36,422 bases of DNA from a bacterium (lineage in GTDB: Bacteria; Patescibacteriota; Minisyncoccia; UBA6257; GWB1-50-10), in assembly GCA_021812365.1 (NCBI GenBank), contig JAKANQ010000006.1, forward strand, positions 1 to 36,422, given 5' to 3'. Positions 6,608 to 16,093 of this stretch are shown here, piece after piece (position 1 is the first letter of the stretch; every line of letters starts with the position of its first letter). A program made the translations under genes and the position numbers. Under the pieces are notes generated by a model. That model worked only from the letters and a program-made list of their open reading frames with translations, was not told the origin of the DNA and ran no database searches.

Positions 6608-7731
6608 GGCAATATCCTTTCCGCCGATTCCGTCGGCGCGTGACCGTTTTGATTGGAAGAAGACAGGAGATCATGAACGGTCTCAAAGATCTCGAGTCTC
6701 GCCTTGCAATAGACATACTTTCCAGTCGTCTCATCCCGCATCGCGGTACAGCCGTTGTTGCATGCAGCCCTCCATTCACAACGTACACAATCTTCGGTTA
6801 TGGTTTCGGCGCACGCAGCGTGTGCCATAGATGCCGGGCCATTCAGAATCTCGAGAAGGCCTTCCTCCTTCAGATCGCCAAGCAGATGCTTTTTGTCGCT
6901 CGAGAGTCGGTCGCACGGCCAGATCAGTCCGTCCGCATCAAGGCAGAAATAACGTGCACACGCACCATTGAAAGAACAATTCTTCGCCCGGTGACCGGAC
7001 ACGCCTGTAATCACATTCTCGATCTCTCGCACCGAAAGGTTCGCATTGTCTCTCTTCAGCCACTCATCCAAGAGAATGGAATGGGCTTCTACTACATCTT
7101 CGTTGCGAACGCTCTCGGCGGACAATTCGTTCGACTGACTTGAGCCATCCATGAAAAAATTGATGGCTAAGCTCCTCAATCCTTCTTCGTCCACGAACAA
7201 CGCGAAGTCATCCGCGAGAGTGCTCACACCGCTTCGCAGAACGGTCTGAATCACCCCCGGAGAAATGCCGCTCCTCCGCAGAATCTCGATACCGCGCATT
7301 ACGTCATCGAACGACCCGCGGCCACCCGCATTCGGTCGCTGGCTGTTATGTTTTTCTCTCGTTCCGTCGATGCTCACACCGACACGGAAATTGTGCGTAC
7401 TGAAGAACTTCGCCCACTCATCCGTGATGAGCGTGGCGTTCGTCTGAATCATATTCACAACAGTATCCCCACTCTTCTTGTACTTCTCCTGAAGTGCAAG
7501 AGCGGCCTCGTAGTATCCGATTCCGGCAAGGAGCGGTTCCCCGCCATGCCAGACAAAAGACATCTCGCCGGAAAAGATACTGAAATAGTGTTCAAAGAAA
7601 CGCTCCAAAAGCTCAAGCTTCAACACCTTCGGTGTTTTCTGATTGAGCCCGTGATAGAAACAGTACGTGCAGCGGAGATTGCATTGATCGCCGACCGCTT
7701 TGATGATGGCGGCGCGCCTCTTAGGCTCCAT
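6604..7731 (-). CDS. Radical SAM/SPASM peptide-modifying enzyme (anaerobic sulfatase maturase-like)
   Basis: CNLRCTYC (CX3CX2C); WHGGEPLL; GVSIDG; SPASM cysteines CARYFCLDADGLIWPCDR...CVRCEWRAACNNGC. ATG at 7731 with AAGGGGG RBS preferred over the track start at 7746. Confidence 0.93.
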   Translation of the reverse strand: MEPKRRAAIIKAVGDQCNLRCTYCFYHGLNQKTPKVLKLELLERFFEHYFSIFSGEMSFVWHGGEPLLAGIGYYEAALALQEKYKKSGDTVVNMIQTNATLITDEWAKFFSTHNFRVGVSIDGTREKHNSQRPNAGGRGSFDDVMRGIEILRRSGISPGVIQTVLRSGVSTLADDFALFVDEEGLRSLAINFFMDGSSQSNELSAESVRNEDVVEAHSILLDEWLKRDNANLSVREIENVITGVSGHRAKNCSFNGACARYFCLDADGLIWPCDRLSSDKKHLLGDLKEEGLLEILNGPASMAHAACAETITEDCVRCEWRAACNNGCTAMRDETTGKYVYCKARLEIFETVHDLLSSSNQNGHAPTESAERILP

Positions 7732-7767
7732 AAGTTCCCCCTTCAATTGTTAAAAAATACTGAGATT

Positions 7768-7796
7768 ACTATACGGAAAATAATAATGTTCGTCAA
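7768..7796 (-). promoter_or_regulatory. Sigma70-type promoter for the radical SAM operon
   Basis: Minus strand TTGACG, 17-nt spacer, TATAGT, upstream of the radical SAM start. Confidence 0.7.
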
Positions 7797-7859
7797 TGAT
7801 TTCCCGCTTTCTCACTACATGAGAGCTGCGTCTCCATGCGACTTGCTACAATAAATGAT

Positions 7860-8339
7860 ATGGACCTTATTCCAAGATCACGAACCGTTTTTTGGTTCAC
7901 CATCATACTCCTAGTGGTCGGCCTCGGAATATATACATTCAATAGATATTACATATTTAAAGTGGGACCGAAACCGATAGGCGGACAGATGGACGCGCAC
8001 GGCTGCCTCGTTGCCGCGGGTTACTCCTGGTGCGATAAGCGACAGACCTGCATCCGACCTTGGGAAGAATATTGCACCGCCACGATGCCGAAAACGGCGG
8101 TCTTCAACTGCGACGAACAAAAGAATATCAGCGCAAAATTCTATATCGGCGACGATAAGTATGTGGACCTCACCTTAAGCGACGGGAGAAAGCTCTCAGT
8201 CCCCCACGCCATTTCGGCATCGGGCGCGCGTTACGCGAACGCCGATGAATCATTCGTATTCTGGAACAAGGGCAATACCGCGTTCGTGACCGAGAACGGC
8301 ACCACCACATTCTCGGGCTGCGTGACTCAAACTCAATAA
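7860..8339 (+). CDS. Membrane-anchored MliC/PliC-like C-type lysozyme inhibitor domain protein
   Basis: N-terminal TM helix; GCLVAAGYSWCDKRQTCIRPWEEYC module; then VFNCDEQKNISAKFYIG..VDLTLSDGRKLSVPHAISASGARYANADESFVFWNKGNTAFVTENGTTTFSGC, the MliC SASGxRY...FWxKG pattern. Confidence 0.75.
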   Translation: MDLIPRSRTVFWFTIILLVVGLGIYTFNRYYIFKVGPKPIGGQMDAHGCLVAAGYSWCDKRQTCIRPWEEYCTATMPKTAVFNCDEQKNISAKFYIGDDKYVDLTLSDGRKLSVPHAISASGARYANADESFVFWNKGNTAFVTENGTTTFSGCVTQTQ

Positions 8340-8352
8340 AAGAAGTATCAAA

Positions 8353-8376
8353 AACCCCGTCGCATGCGACGGGGTT
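8353..8376. terminator. Bidirectional terminator
   Basis: AACCCCGTCGCATGCGACGGGGTT with flanking A/T runs between convergent genes. Confidence 0.75.
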
Positions 8377-9151
8377 AAAATGTTCTGCTCACCTTTATCC
8401 AAACGGTATATGACTTTGACGCGGGCTGATAGAGCGTTCGCGGTGGATCATTCGAAAGACTGTGTACCCATACGAAATGAGAACTTCCGAATTCCATCGC
8501 TTCGTATGAAATACTGACCTTACCCTCATCAGGAAATTTGACCCCGAACTCCACAAATGGAGAGGCGTGGTTTTTCGGTTTGAGACTCGCGTTTTCATAT
8601 CCCAAAGAATGCAGGAACGCGTGATCCGAAGAGATGACGGGAAGCGTGGTTCCGTAATGCACGAACAAACTTCTTCCCGAGGAAAGTTCGCGCGTGATTC
8701 GCGTGCCGAAGCGCAGCGAAACGACATTCCAGAACTCGCCGCCTGATGTTCGAAACCACGCCCTGTGGCTTATGCCGAAGAGCGACCCGAAGGAAGCCTT
8801 TCCGATACTCCCCATCCGCACATCGCCCAACAGTTCCTCATACGTGCCGAGGTATCCGCTGTTCGTCGTGGACGGCTCATTCGTAAACTGTTTGGAGCCG
8901 TCGTAGCGGACAAGTCCGCCCCACAATTCAACATTGCCATACACGAAAAAATGCTTGCGGGAAACGAGCGTGCGCTCAAGCCCGACTGCATAGAGCGGTC
9001 CGTGTTCATTCATCGAACGTTTTCCGAACTCTATCTCCGTCCAATCGTAGTACCCCGCTTTCAAATAGAGATTCGAATGCTCGCACACTTGCGCCCGCGC
9101 GAGCGGAAAGAAAAGGAAAAAGACCATGCCGCACATACAGAGCTTCCTCAT
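8375..9151 (-). CDS. Secreted beta-barrel-like protein (OMP-like)
   Basis: Signal peptide MRKLCMCGMVFFLFFPLARA; alternating amphipathic strands; C-terminal ...YTVWIKVSRTF with terminal Phe as in outer-membrane barrels. Confidence 0.5.
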   Translation of the reverse strand: MRKLCMCGMVFFLFFPLARAQVCEHSNLYLKAGYYDWTEIEFGKRSMNEHGPLYAVGLERTLVSRKHFFVYGNVELWGGLVRYDGSKQFTNEPSTTNSGYLGTYEELLGDVRMGSIGKASFGSLFGISHRAWFRTSGGEFWNVVSLRFGTRITRELSSGRSLFVHYGTTLPVISSDHAFLHSLGYENASLKPKNHASPFVEFGVKFPDEGKVSISYEAMEFGSSHFVWVHSLSNDPPRTLYQPASKSYTVWIKVSRTF

Positions 9152-9255
9152 CGCACACCCCCTTGAGTCAGGTGAATTGAGTTAAGTTTCTGCCGAAATG
9201 ATGACACAAGGCCTATCGTTGGTCAATTGCGCGGAGAGTGAGGTATACTTTTCAT

Positions 9256-9624
9256 ATGGACAAAAATAAGTCACTCGCGCACCATCTCATCCGAAGCTTC
9301 CAAGACGCATTCCGCGGTCTCGCCTTCGTGTGGAAGGAGGAACGAAATTTCCGCATCCAACTTTGCATCGCGCTTCTTGTCATTGCGGGCGGAGTCTGGC
9401 TCCATTTCGATTATATCGAGATGGCACTCCTCGTATTTGCGATACTGCTCGTGCTTACTGCGGAAGTTACGAATACCGCGTTCGAAGATACGATGAATAA
9501 GATAGAACCGAATCAGGACCCACTCGTGGGAAAGGTGAAGGATATCGCCGCGGGTATTGCCGCATTGAACGCGCTTGGCGCGGTCGTTATCGGTACCATC
9601 ATCTTCATCCATCACTTCCTTTAA
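9256..9624 (+). CDS. dgkA: Diacylglycerol/undecaprenol kinase family protein
   Basis: SFQDAFRGLAFVWKEERNFRIQLCIA...ELLVLTAEVTNTAFEDTMNKI-type signature (here ILLVLTAEVTNTAFEDTMNKI); start MDKNKS preferred. Confidence 0.9.
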   Translation: MDKNKSLAHHLIRSFQDAFRGLAFVWKEERNFRIQLCIALLVIAGGVWLHFDYIEMALLVFAILLVLTAEVTNTAFEDTMNKIEPNQDPLVGKVKDIAAGIAALNALGAVVIGTIIFIHHFL

Positions 9625-9674
9625 AAAGGATTCTTCTTTCTTGCCGTTTTCCAGCGGGCCAGTATGATTAACGT

Positions 9675-10946
9675 ATGCACGAATTTAAACGATTGAAATT
9701 GAAGAACGGAGTGCGCGTTATCCTGGTTCCTCAAAAACAAAGTCTTGCCACGACGGTTGCGGTGCTCGTGGAAGCAGGCTCAAAATACGAGGTAAAAAGC
9801 AATAATGGCATCTCCCACTTCTTGGAACATATGTGTTTCAAGGGCACCACAAAGCGTCCGAAGCCGATGGACATCGCGAAGGACTTGGACTCGCTCGGCG
9901 CGCAATATAACGCGTTCACAAGCCAGGAATACACGAGTTATTACGTGAAGGCGCGCAACGAGGTATTCGATGAAACGCTCGAAATAATCGCGGACCTGTA
10001 TATGAATCCGACGCTTGATGCTGCGGAGATCGAGAAGGAAAAGGGTGTGATAGAAGGCGAGATAAATATGTATGAGGATATGCCCCAACGAAAAGTATGG
10101 GACGTCTTTATGGAACTCCTCTATGGCGACCAGCCTGCGGGATGGAATATCGCGGGACCGAAAGAGACGGTGAAAAAATTCACGCGTGACGACTTTACCT
10201 CGTATCGCGGAAAACATTATCTTGCGCAGGCCACTTCGCTTGTGATAGCCGGCGGCTTCAACGAGAAGGGAGTGATGAAGAAAGTAGAAACCTATTTCTC
10301 AGCTCTCGAAAAAGGCAAGAAGGATGGGAAGAAGAAAGTGATGGACAAGCAATCGACACCCGCGGAAAAGATACATTTCAAAGAATCGGACCAGACGCAC
10401 CTCGTGCTCGGCTTCCGTGCCTTTGATGCGTATGACGAGCGCAAGTACGCGCTTCAGGTTCTCTCGGACATCTTAGGCGGTGGTATGAGCTCTCGCTTGT
10501 GGCAGACGATTCGCGAGGACATGGGAGCCGCATACTATGTGAACGCCGCGCCTGATTTCTATACCGACCATGGCCTCATCGCGATGTCAGCGGGCGTGCA
10601 CCATAATAAAGCACGCGAAGTGGTGACGGCGGGACTGAAGGAATTCGAACGTATGAAAAAGGAATTGGTGTCCCCCGCGGAACTCTCGCGCGCGAAAGAC
10701 CACCTTATCGGCAATTTCTTCCTCTCACTCGAAGGATCGGACCAGATAGGTTATTTCTACGGAGGACAGGAGGTAATGAACATGAAGCTGCACGATCCGA
10801 AGCATGTTGCAAAAGCAATAAAGGCGATAACCGCGGCGGATATCCGTGCCATCGCTCGCCAGTTATTCAAAGAAAAGACAATGAATTTTTCAGTGGTTGG
10901 TCCGTTCCGCAACACATCGTTCGGTGATATACTCAAACTATCATGA
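9675..10946 (+). CDS. M16 family (pitrilysin-like) zinc peptidase
   Basis: HFLEHMCFKGT (HxxEH), downstream Glu region, GGGMSSRLWQTIRE motif. Confidence 0.93.
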   Translation: MHEFKRLKLKNGVRVILVPQKQSLATTVAVLVEAGSKYEVKSNNGISHFLEHMCFKGTTKRPKPMDIAKDLDSLGAQYNAFTSQEYTSYYVKARNEVFDETLEIIADLYMNPTLDAAEIEKEKGVIEGEINMYEDMPQRKVWDVFMELLYGDQPAGWNIAGPKETVKKFTRDDFTSYRGKHYLAQATSLVIAGGFNEKGVMKKVETYFSALEKGKKDGKKKVMDKQSTPAEKIHFKESDQTHLVLGFRAFDAYDERKYALQVLSDILGGGMSSRLWQTIREDMGAAYYVNAAPDFYTDHGLIAMSAGVHHNKAREVVTAGLKEFERMKKELVSPAELSRAKDHLIGNFFLSLEGSDQIGYFYGGQEVMNMKLHDPKHVAKAIKAITAADIRAIARQLFKEKTMNFSVVGPFRNTSFGDILKLS

Positions 10947-11956
10947 TAGAAACAAGAAAGTTCGAGATAGGCTGGGGTGCATTGTGGCGCTTATTCGCGT
11001 TTGTGCTGATTGCGTTCACGCTTTTTGAGGCACGCGGAATAGTTGGCGCACTGCTCATCTCAATGGTCATATCAATCGGCCTTGACCCGTTGGTGAAGTT
11101 CTTGGAGAAGCACAAGATACCCCGTATGTTGGGAACCATAATGTCCTTCATCGCGGGGCTGTTGCTCTTCTCACTCGTGCTCTATTCAGTGATGCCCGTG
11201 GTGATCGCGGAAATGGGAAGCCTTTCCTCATTCGTGAGCGCGTTTCTTTCGTCATTTTTGAAGATGAATGCGCCACAGCTCTCATTCACCTCTCTCCCCA
11301 GCAACCTCAATGAGACGCTTGGGTTCTTGGGCTCGGCAAGCGCCTCGGTGAGCGGTCTGGTTCAGGCGGTATTGGGAAATATGCTTCTTCTCTTCGTTAT
11401 CGTGGTGTCCGCATTCTATCTCACGATAGAGAAAGACGGTCCTGAGCGTTTTCTCACGAACATCGTTTCAAAAACTCACGAATCAACGGTGCTCAATATA
11501 TTCAACAACTTCAAGACCAAGATTCAAAAATGGTTCTTTGGACAGCTACTCCTCAGCGTCATCATGGGCACGATAGTCGGTACCGGACTTTGGCTGATAG
11601 GCGTGCCCTACTTCCTCGCCATTGGAATATTAGCGGGCGTTTTGGAACTCATTCCCATGGTTGGCCCTATCCTTGCGGGAGCGACGGGCGTGCTCGTAGC
11701 CCTTGCCGCATCCGTGCCGCTTGCGATATACACACTCATCTTCTTCATCCTCATTCAGCAGCTTGATGGTAATGTGCTCTTTCCCCTCATCATGGGCCGC
11801 ACGATGCGGGTCCATCCGCTTGTCGTGATGCTCTCTCTTCTTATAGGATGGAATATCGCGGGATTTTTCGGAATCATACTCGCGGTCCCTTCGGCGGTAT
11901 TGATTCAGGAGATATTCAAGTATGTCGGCGACAGGAAAGAAGGAAGGGCGGAATAA
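10943..11956 (+). CDS. AI-2E family transporter
   Basis: Polytopic; GxxxLIPMVGPILAG, QQLDGNVLFPLIMGRTMRVHPLVVMLSLLIG, PSAVLIQEIF. Confidence 0.9.
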   Translation: MIETRKFEIGWGALWRLFAFVLIAFTLFEARGIVGALLISMVISIGLDPLVKFLEKHKIPRMLGTIMSFIAGLLLFSLVLYSVMPVVIAEMGSLSSFVSAFLSSFLKMNAPQLSFTSLPSNLNETLGFLGSASASVSGLVQAVLGNMLLLFVIVVSAFYLTIEKDGPERFLTNIVSKTHESTVLNIFNNFKTKIQKWFFGQLLLSVIMGTIVGTGLWLIGVPYFLAIGILAGVLELIPMVGPILAGATGVLVALAASVPLAIYTLIFFILIQQLDGNVLFPLIMGRTMRVHPLVVMLSLLIGWNIAGFFGIILAVPSAVLIQEIFKYVGDRKEGRAE

Positions 11957-11975
11957 TCGAAGAAGTTCAATACCA

Positions 11976-13430
11976 ATGGAACAAAAGAATTTTTATATCA
12001 CCACTACCCTCCCCTATGTGAATTCGAAGCCGCATATGGGACACGCCCTTGAATTCGTTCAAGCGGATGTCATCGCGCGGTATCAAAAGATGCTCGGAAA
12101 AGCGCTTTTCTTCAATACCGGCACGGATGAACACGGACAGAAGATATACGAAAAAGCGATTGCGGAGGGAAAGGACCCGCAGGCGTATTGCGATGAGTAC
12201 GCGGAGAAATTCAAAGTGATACTCACAAAACTCAATATCCTCTCGGAGATACATTTCATCCGTACCACCGACCCGCACCACATAAAGGCTGCTCAACACT
12301 TTTGGAAACTGTGTGAGGAGAATGGAGATATCTACAAGAAGAACTACAAGGTGAAATACTGCGTAGGATGCGAACTTGAAAAGACAGACTCGGAACTCGT
12401 GGATGGAAAGTGCCCTATTCACCCGAACCTTGAACTGCAAGAGATAGAAGAAGAGAATTATTTCTTCAAATTTTCCAATTACCAAAGACCGCTTTTGGAT
12501 TTCTATGAGAAGAATCCGGATTTCGTGGTCCCTGATTTTCGTTTCAATGAGATAAAGAACTTCGTCGAGGGAGGCCTTATGGATTTCAGCATCTCGCGCG
12601 TGAAGGAAAAGATGCCCTGGGGCATACCCGTACCGGGAGACGAGGCTCAGGTGATGTATGTATGGTTCGACGCGCTCATCAATTACATCTCAACACTCGG
12701 ATGGCCTGAGGACTCGACACAATTTGAACGCTTCTGGGGAACCATTGAAACACCGAATGCGTTGCAAATCGCGGGAAAGGATAATCTCCGCCAGCAATCA
12801 GCGATGTGGCAAGCGATGCTCCTCTCGGCAAAACTCCCAACCTCGAAACAGATCATCATCCACGGATTCATCACAAGCGAAGGACAGAAGATGTCGAAGA
12901 GCTTGGGAAACATCATCGACCCGTTCGAAGTGGCTGAAAAATACAGCACGGACGCGCTGCGCTATTGGCTCACGCGAGAGATGAACACCTTTGAGGATGG
13001 CGACTTCACATGGGACAGATTCGCGGAAAGCTATAACGGGGGTCTTGCGAATGGACTTGGTAATCTTGTAAGCCGCGTAATGAAGATGGCATTCACAAAT
13101 GAGGTATCGGTCACGCGGGAAATGGACTTTGCGACGGATGCCGCGTTCGAATCATTCCGCTCGCATTTGGACAGGTATGAGATAAAGAAGGCGGCGGATG
13201 AGATATGGAAACTGATAGCTGAACTTGATAAGAAGATACAGGAAACAGAACCCTTCCGCCTCGTAAAAACGGAACCAGAAAAGGCGAAGGAGATAATCAA
13301 GGAATTACTGGCAGAACTTTGGAAGATAGCATATATGACGGCCCCCTTCCTTCCCGAAACGAGCGAAAAGATATTCTTCGCGCTTAGAAATCCGAAAGAA
13401 CTGCCAATGCCGCTCTTTCCCCGAATGTAA
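11976..13430 (+). CDS. metG: Methionine--tRNA ligase
   Basis: FYITTTLPYVNSKPHMGHALEFVQADVIARY; GTDEHGQKI; KMSKSLGN. Start at 11976 (MEQKNF) preferred over 11922. Confidence 0.95.
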   Translation: MEQKNFYITTTLPYVNSKPHMGHALEFVQADVIARYQKMLGKALFFNTGTDEHGQKIYEKAIAEGKDPQAYCDEYAEKFKVILTKLNILSEIHFIRTTDPHHIKAAQHFWKLCEENGDIYKKNYKVKYCVGCELEKTDSELVDGKCPIHPNLELQEIEEENYFFKFSNYQRPLLDFYEKNPDFVVPDFRFNEIKNFVEGGLMDFSISRVKEKMPWGIPVPGDEAQVMYVWFDALINYISTLGWPEDSTQFERFWGTIETPNALQIAGKDNLRQQSAMWQAMLLSAKLPTSKQIIIHGFITSEGQKMSKSLGNIIDPFEVAEKYSTDALRYWLTREMNTFEDGDFTWDRFAESYNGGLANGLGNLVSRVMKMAFTNEVSVTREMDFATDAAFESFRSHLDRYEIKKAADEIWKLIAELDKKIQETEPFRLVKTEPEKAKEIIKELLAELWKIAYMTAPFLPETSEKIFFALRNPKELPMPLFPRM

Positions 13431-13436
13431 AGAAAC

Positions 13437-13459
13437 ACCCCTGCCAAATGGCAGGGGTT
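13437..13459. terminator. Bidirectional terminator
   Basis: ACCCCTGCCAAATGGCAGGGGTT between convergent genes. Confidence 0.75.
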
Positions 13460-13463
13460 GTTG

Positions 13464-14105
13464 TTAATCCTTCTTCATAAACTCGATCACTTCCGCAAAA
13501 TTATTGGCGACGAGGTCGGGATTCGCATCGCGAATCCGCCGTTCCGAAGCGTATCCATGCGTCATACCGATAGTGACGAAACCGAGCGCCTTCGCGCCGC
13601 GAAGCCCCATAGGGTCGTCGTCCGCATACATCGATTCCTCGGGAAGCAGGTCGAGACCCGCAAGAATCTCATTCTTGCGATACGCACCGCCGAACACGCC
13701 ATCAAAGAAACGGGTGAGATTGAATTGTCGAAGCCTTTGCTCGACTATCTCCTCCACCTCGCCGGTCACAAGGAGCACCTTCATTCCCCTCGCCTTGAAA
13801 AGCGAGAGTGAGTCCACTGCGCCAGGATGCAATTCGACGGAATCCCAATGAGTCTCCAGCACATTCCTTCGAATCCCATTTAACGTTTTCTTCAACTCTT
13901 CCATACTGTCACCTGGCGGAATCCCGTGATTCAGGTAGAAATTCACCCACTCCTGCGACATCTCCTCGCGGTACTCCCGAAGCGTCGGTGCCGGAAGTCC
14001 GAACGTCGAAAAGATGAGTTTCACGCTTTCATAGACAAGCGGCAGATCGTTGATGAGAGTTCCATTCCAATCACAGACAGCGGTCTTCACGTGCTTTAAA
14101 CACAT
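13464..14105 (-). CDS. HAD family hydrolase
   Basis: VKTAVCDWNGTLINDLP (DxxGT), LLVTGE, MYADDDPMGLRGAKALGFVTIGMTHG; start MCLKHV at 14105 preferred over the longer track ORF. Confidence 0.85.
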   Translation of the reverse strand: MCLKHVKTAVCDWNGTLINDLPLVYESVKLIFSTFGLPAPTLREYREEMSQEWVNFYLNHGIPPGDSMEELKKTLNGIRRNVLETHWDSVELHPGAVDSLSLFKARGMKVLLVTGEVEEIVEQRLRQFNLTRFFDGVFGGAYRKNEILAGLDLLPEESMYADDDPMGLRGAKALGFVTIGMTHGYASERRIRDANPDLVANNFAEVIEFMKKD

Positions 14106-14189
14106 GGTGTCCCTCCTCGTTTTGGGGAAATTGATGTGTATATGAACTTGGATTATAGTAGAGCAATCGAATTCAAAAAACAATAACTT

Positions 14190-14978
14190 ATGAAATTCAC
14201 GCATTTCGATGCACACACACACGTTCAATTTCCCGCATACGACGTAGACCGCGCCGAAGTGATAGAGCGCGCGTTCAATGAAGGAATTGGAATGATAAAC
14301 GTCGGCTCCGATGCCGCAATGTCGAGGCACGCGATAACGCTCGCTCACAAATACGAGAATGGCGTATACGCGACAGTGGGCCTTCATCCAAGTGATGCAA
14401 ACGAAGGCTTTGACTACGAAGCATATAAAACACTCGCACAAGACGAGAAAGTGGTCGCCATCGGCGAATGCGGACTCGATTTTTTGAGAATCACTGAAAA
14501 AACTGAAATCGCACAAGACGCTCAGAAGGCCATCTTCTTGCAACAGATGAAACTCTCATTCGAAGTCAAAAAACCGCTTATGATACACTGCCGCAACGCA
14601 ATGCCCGAACTCATAATACTTCTCAAAGAGCATAAGGAAATGCTCGTCCCCAATTCAGTGGTGCATTTTTTTTCGGGAACCGCGGAGGAGGCGAAAGAAC
14701 TGCTGACACTCGGTTTTTATTTCACATTTGGAGGAGTCATCACATTTGTCCACGATTACGACGAAGCGGTGAACACTATTCCTGTCGACCGCCTCTTAAC
14801 GGAAACGGACGCACCGTATGTAACACCGGTTCCCCATCGAGGAAAAAGAAATGAGCCGTTATTCGTCCTCGAAACAGAGAAGAAACTCGCGGAGCTCAAA
14901 GGAATCTCTGAGCAAGAAATGGCCGCACAAATAATAAAAAATGCGGAAAAGGTCTTTTCGATAGACCTTTCCGCTTAG
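14190..14978 (+). CDS. tatD: TatD family deoxyribonuclease
   Basis: FDAHTHVQF; VGLHPSD; AIGECGLDF; MIHCRNA; LLTETDAPYVTPVPHRGKRNEP. Confidence 0.95.
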   Translation: MKFTHFDAHTHVQFPAYDVDRAEVIERAFNEGIGMINVGSDAAMSRHAITLAHKYENGVYATVGLHPSDANEGFDYEAYKTLAQDEKVVAIGECGLDFLRITEKTEIAQDAQKAIFLQQMKLSFEVKKPLMIHCRNAMPELIILLKEHKEMLVPNSVVHFFSGTAEEAKELLTLGFYFTFGGVITFVHDYDEAVNTIPVDRLLTETDAPYVTPVPHRGKRNEPLFVLETEKKLAELKGISEQEMAAQIIKNAEKVFSIDLSA

Positions 14979-15016
14979 TGCAAGTGCGCGAGATGCTGCA
15001 AGATAATGAAAAGCGG

Positions 15017-16093
15017 CTAGCGCACCAAACTGCTCACCCGTTCAGTGAGAAAGCGGAGCCATTTTGAAAACAGAAAAAGGAATCCGAAACCGATAATGAG
15101 GCCGAGCCATGTAGGAACAAATTTGAACCAGAATCCATAGCGATAAAAAAGCGGCCAGTGCAAGAGATATATCTCAAATGAATAGGCGCCCACAAACCCG
15201 ACAAATCTTGAACGGAGCGGAAGCGCGATGAACGCGAATATACCCGCCACAACCGCCGCCAAGCTTACCCATTGTTCTGAAGGCAGTCCTATGGCCGCGT
15301 TAAAAAGAATATATGCGAAAATGGACGAGAAAACGACGAAGAATACCGGACGCCGCCATCCTTTCATATATTCTCGAATCGAAGGACCGTGAACCGCAGC
15401 AAATTGCGCGAGTGCGATGCCGAGCGGAAAAGACATCCAATGAACTCGATAGAGACTCTCAATTCCCTGATCGGCGTGCGGAAGCGCTCGCATGAATATG
15501 AATGAAAAGAACGCCATGAGGAGCGCGGAAAGGTAGGGATGCTTTCGTGTGGCAATAAGAGGAAATAGGAGATAGAAGAAGAAAAGAGGCGTAACGAACC
15601 ACAGAGATGAATTCACCGCATGAAATATATCGGAACTCGAAAACCAACCGAAAAAGCTTTGAACCACGCTCACCACGGGATATGAGATATGCAAAAGGAA
15701 GAAATCCAAGAAATACCACGCGATAAGCGTGAGCCACAGCGGAATGATTATCTTCAAAAATCGTTTTTTATAGAACCGCATCACGCCCTCACCCTTCTTC
15801 AAAAAGGACATGGTGAGTCCGAATCCGGAGAGTAAAAAGAAAAAATTCACCGCAACACCGCCCGCGATTGAAAACGGAAAGAGAAATTGTGAGTTTGCGG
15901 AAAGGAAATACCCCACATGAGAAAACACGATGGCAAGTATCGCATATCCCTTGAGCTCCGTAGTCGTTTCAAGTCCTAATACCCCCTCCTCATTTCGCTT
16001 TTTCAAGGTGAGAAAAATGGCACCGATAAGTGCGATGCTAAAAAGTACCGTCTGTAGGATAGGATTGGATACGTAGAGTTGCATAGTTACCAA
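15017..16093 (-). CDS. Acyltransferase family 3 (OafA-like) membrane protein
   Basis: About ten TM segments; ELKGYAILAIVFSHVGYF; GGVAVNFFFLLSGFGLTMSFLKK. Confidence 0.85.
   Translation of the reverse strand: MVTMQLYVSNPILQTVLFSIALIGAIFLTLKKRNEEGVLGLETTTELKGYAILAIVFSHVGYFLSANSQFLFPFSIAGGVAVNFFFLLSGFGLTMSFLKKGEGVMRFYKKRFLKIIIPLWLTLIAWYFLDFFLLHISYPVVSVVQSFFGWFSSSDIFHAVNSSLWFVTPLFFFYLLFPLIATRKHPYLSALLMAFFSFIFMRALPHADQGIESLYRVHWMSFPLGIALAQFAAVHGPSIREYMKGWRRPVFFVVFSSIFAYILFNAAIGLPSEQWVSLAAVVAGIFAFIALPLRSRFVGFVGAYSFEIYLLHWPLFYRYGFWFKFVPTWLGLIIGFGFLFLFSKWLRFLTERVSSLVR

Noticed and set aside
6402-6788. 128-aa minus ORF overlapping the peptide and rSAM genes
   Set aside because: Out of frame with rSAM and precursor; Arg-rich low-information product typical of a shadow ORF.
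6640-7143. Plus-strand 167-aa ORF antisense to the radical SAM gene
   Set aside because: No RBS or domain; the opposite frame has complete radical SAM/SPASM motifs.
9675-10946. M16 peptidase as the dedicated RiPP leader protease
   Set aside because: Separate operon about 2 kb away on the opposite strand; M16 enzymes are common, so no specific link.
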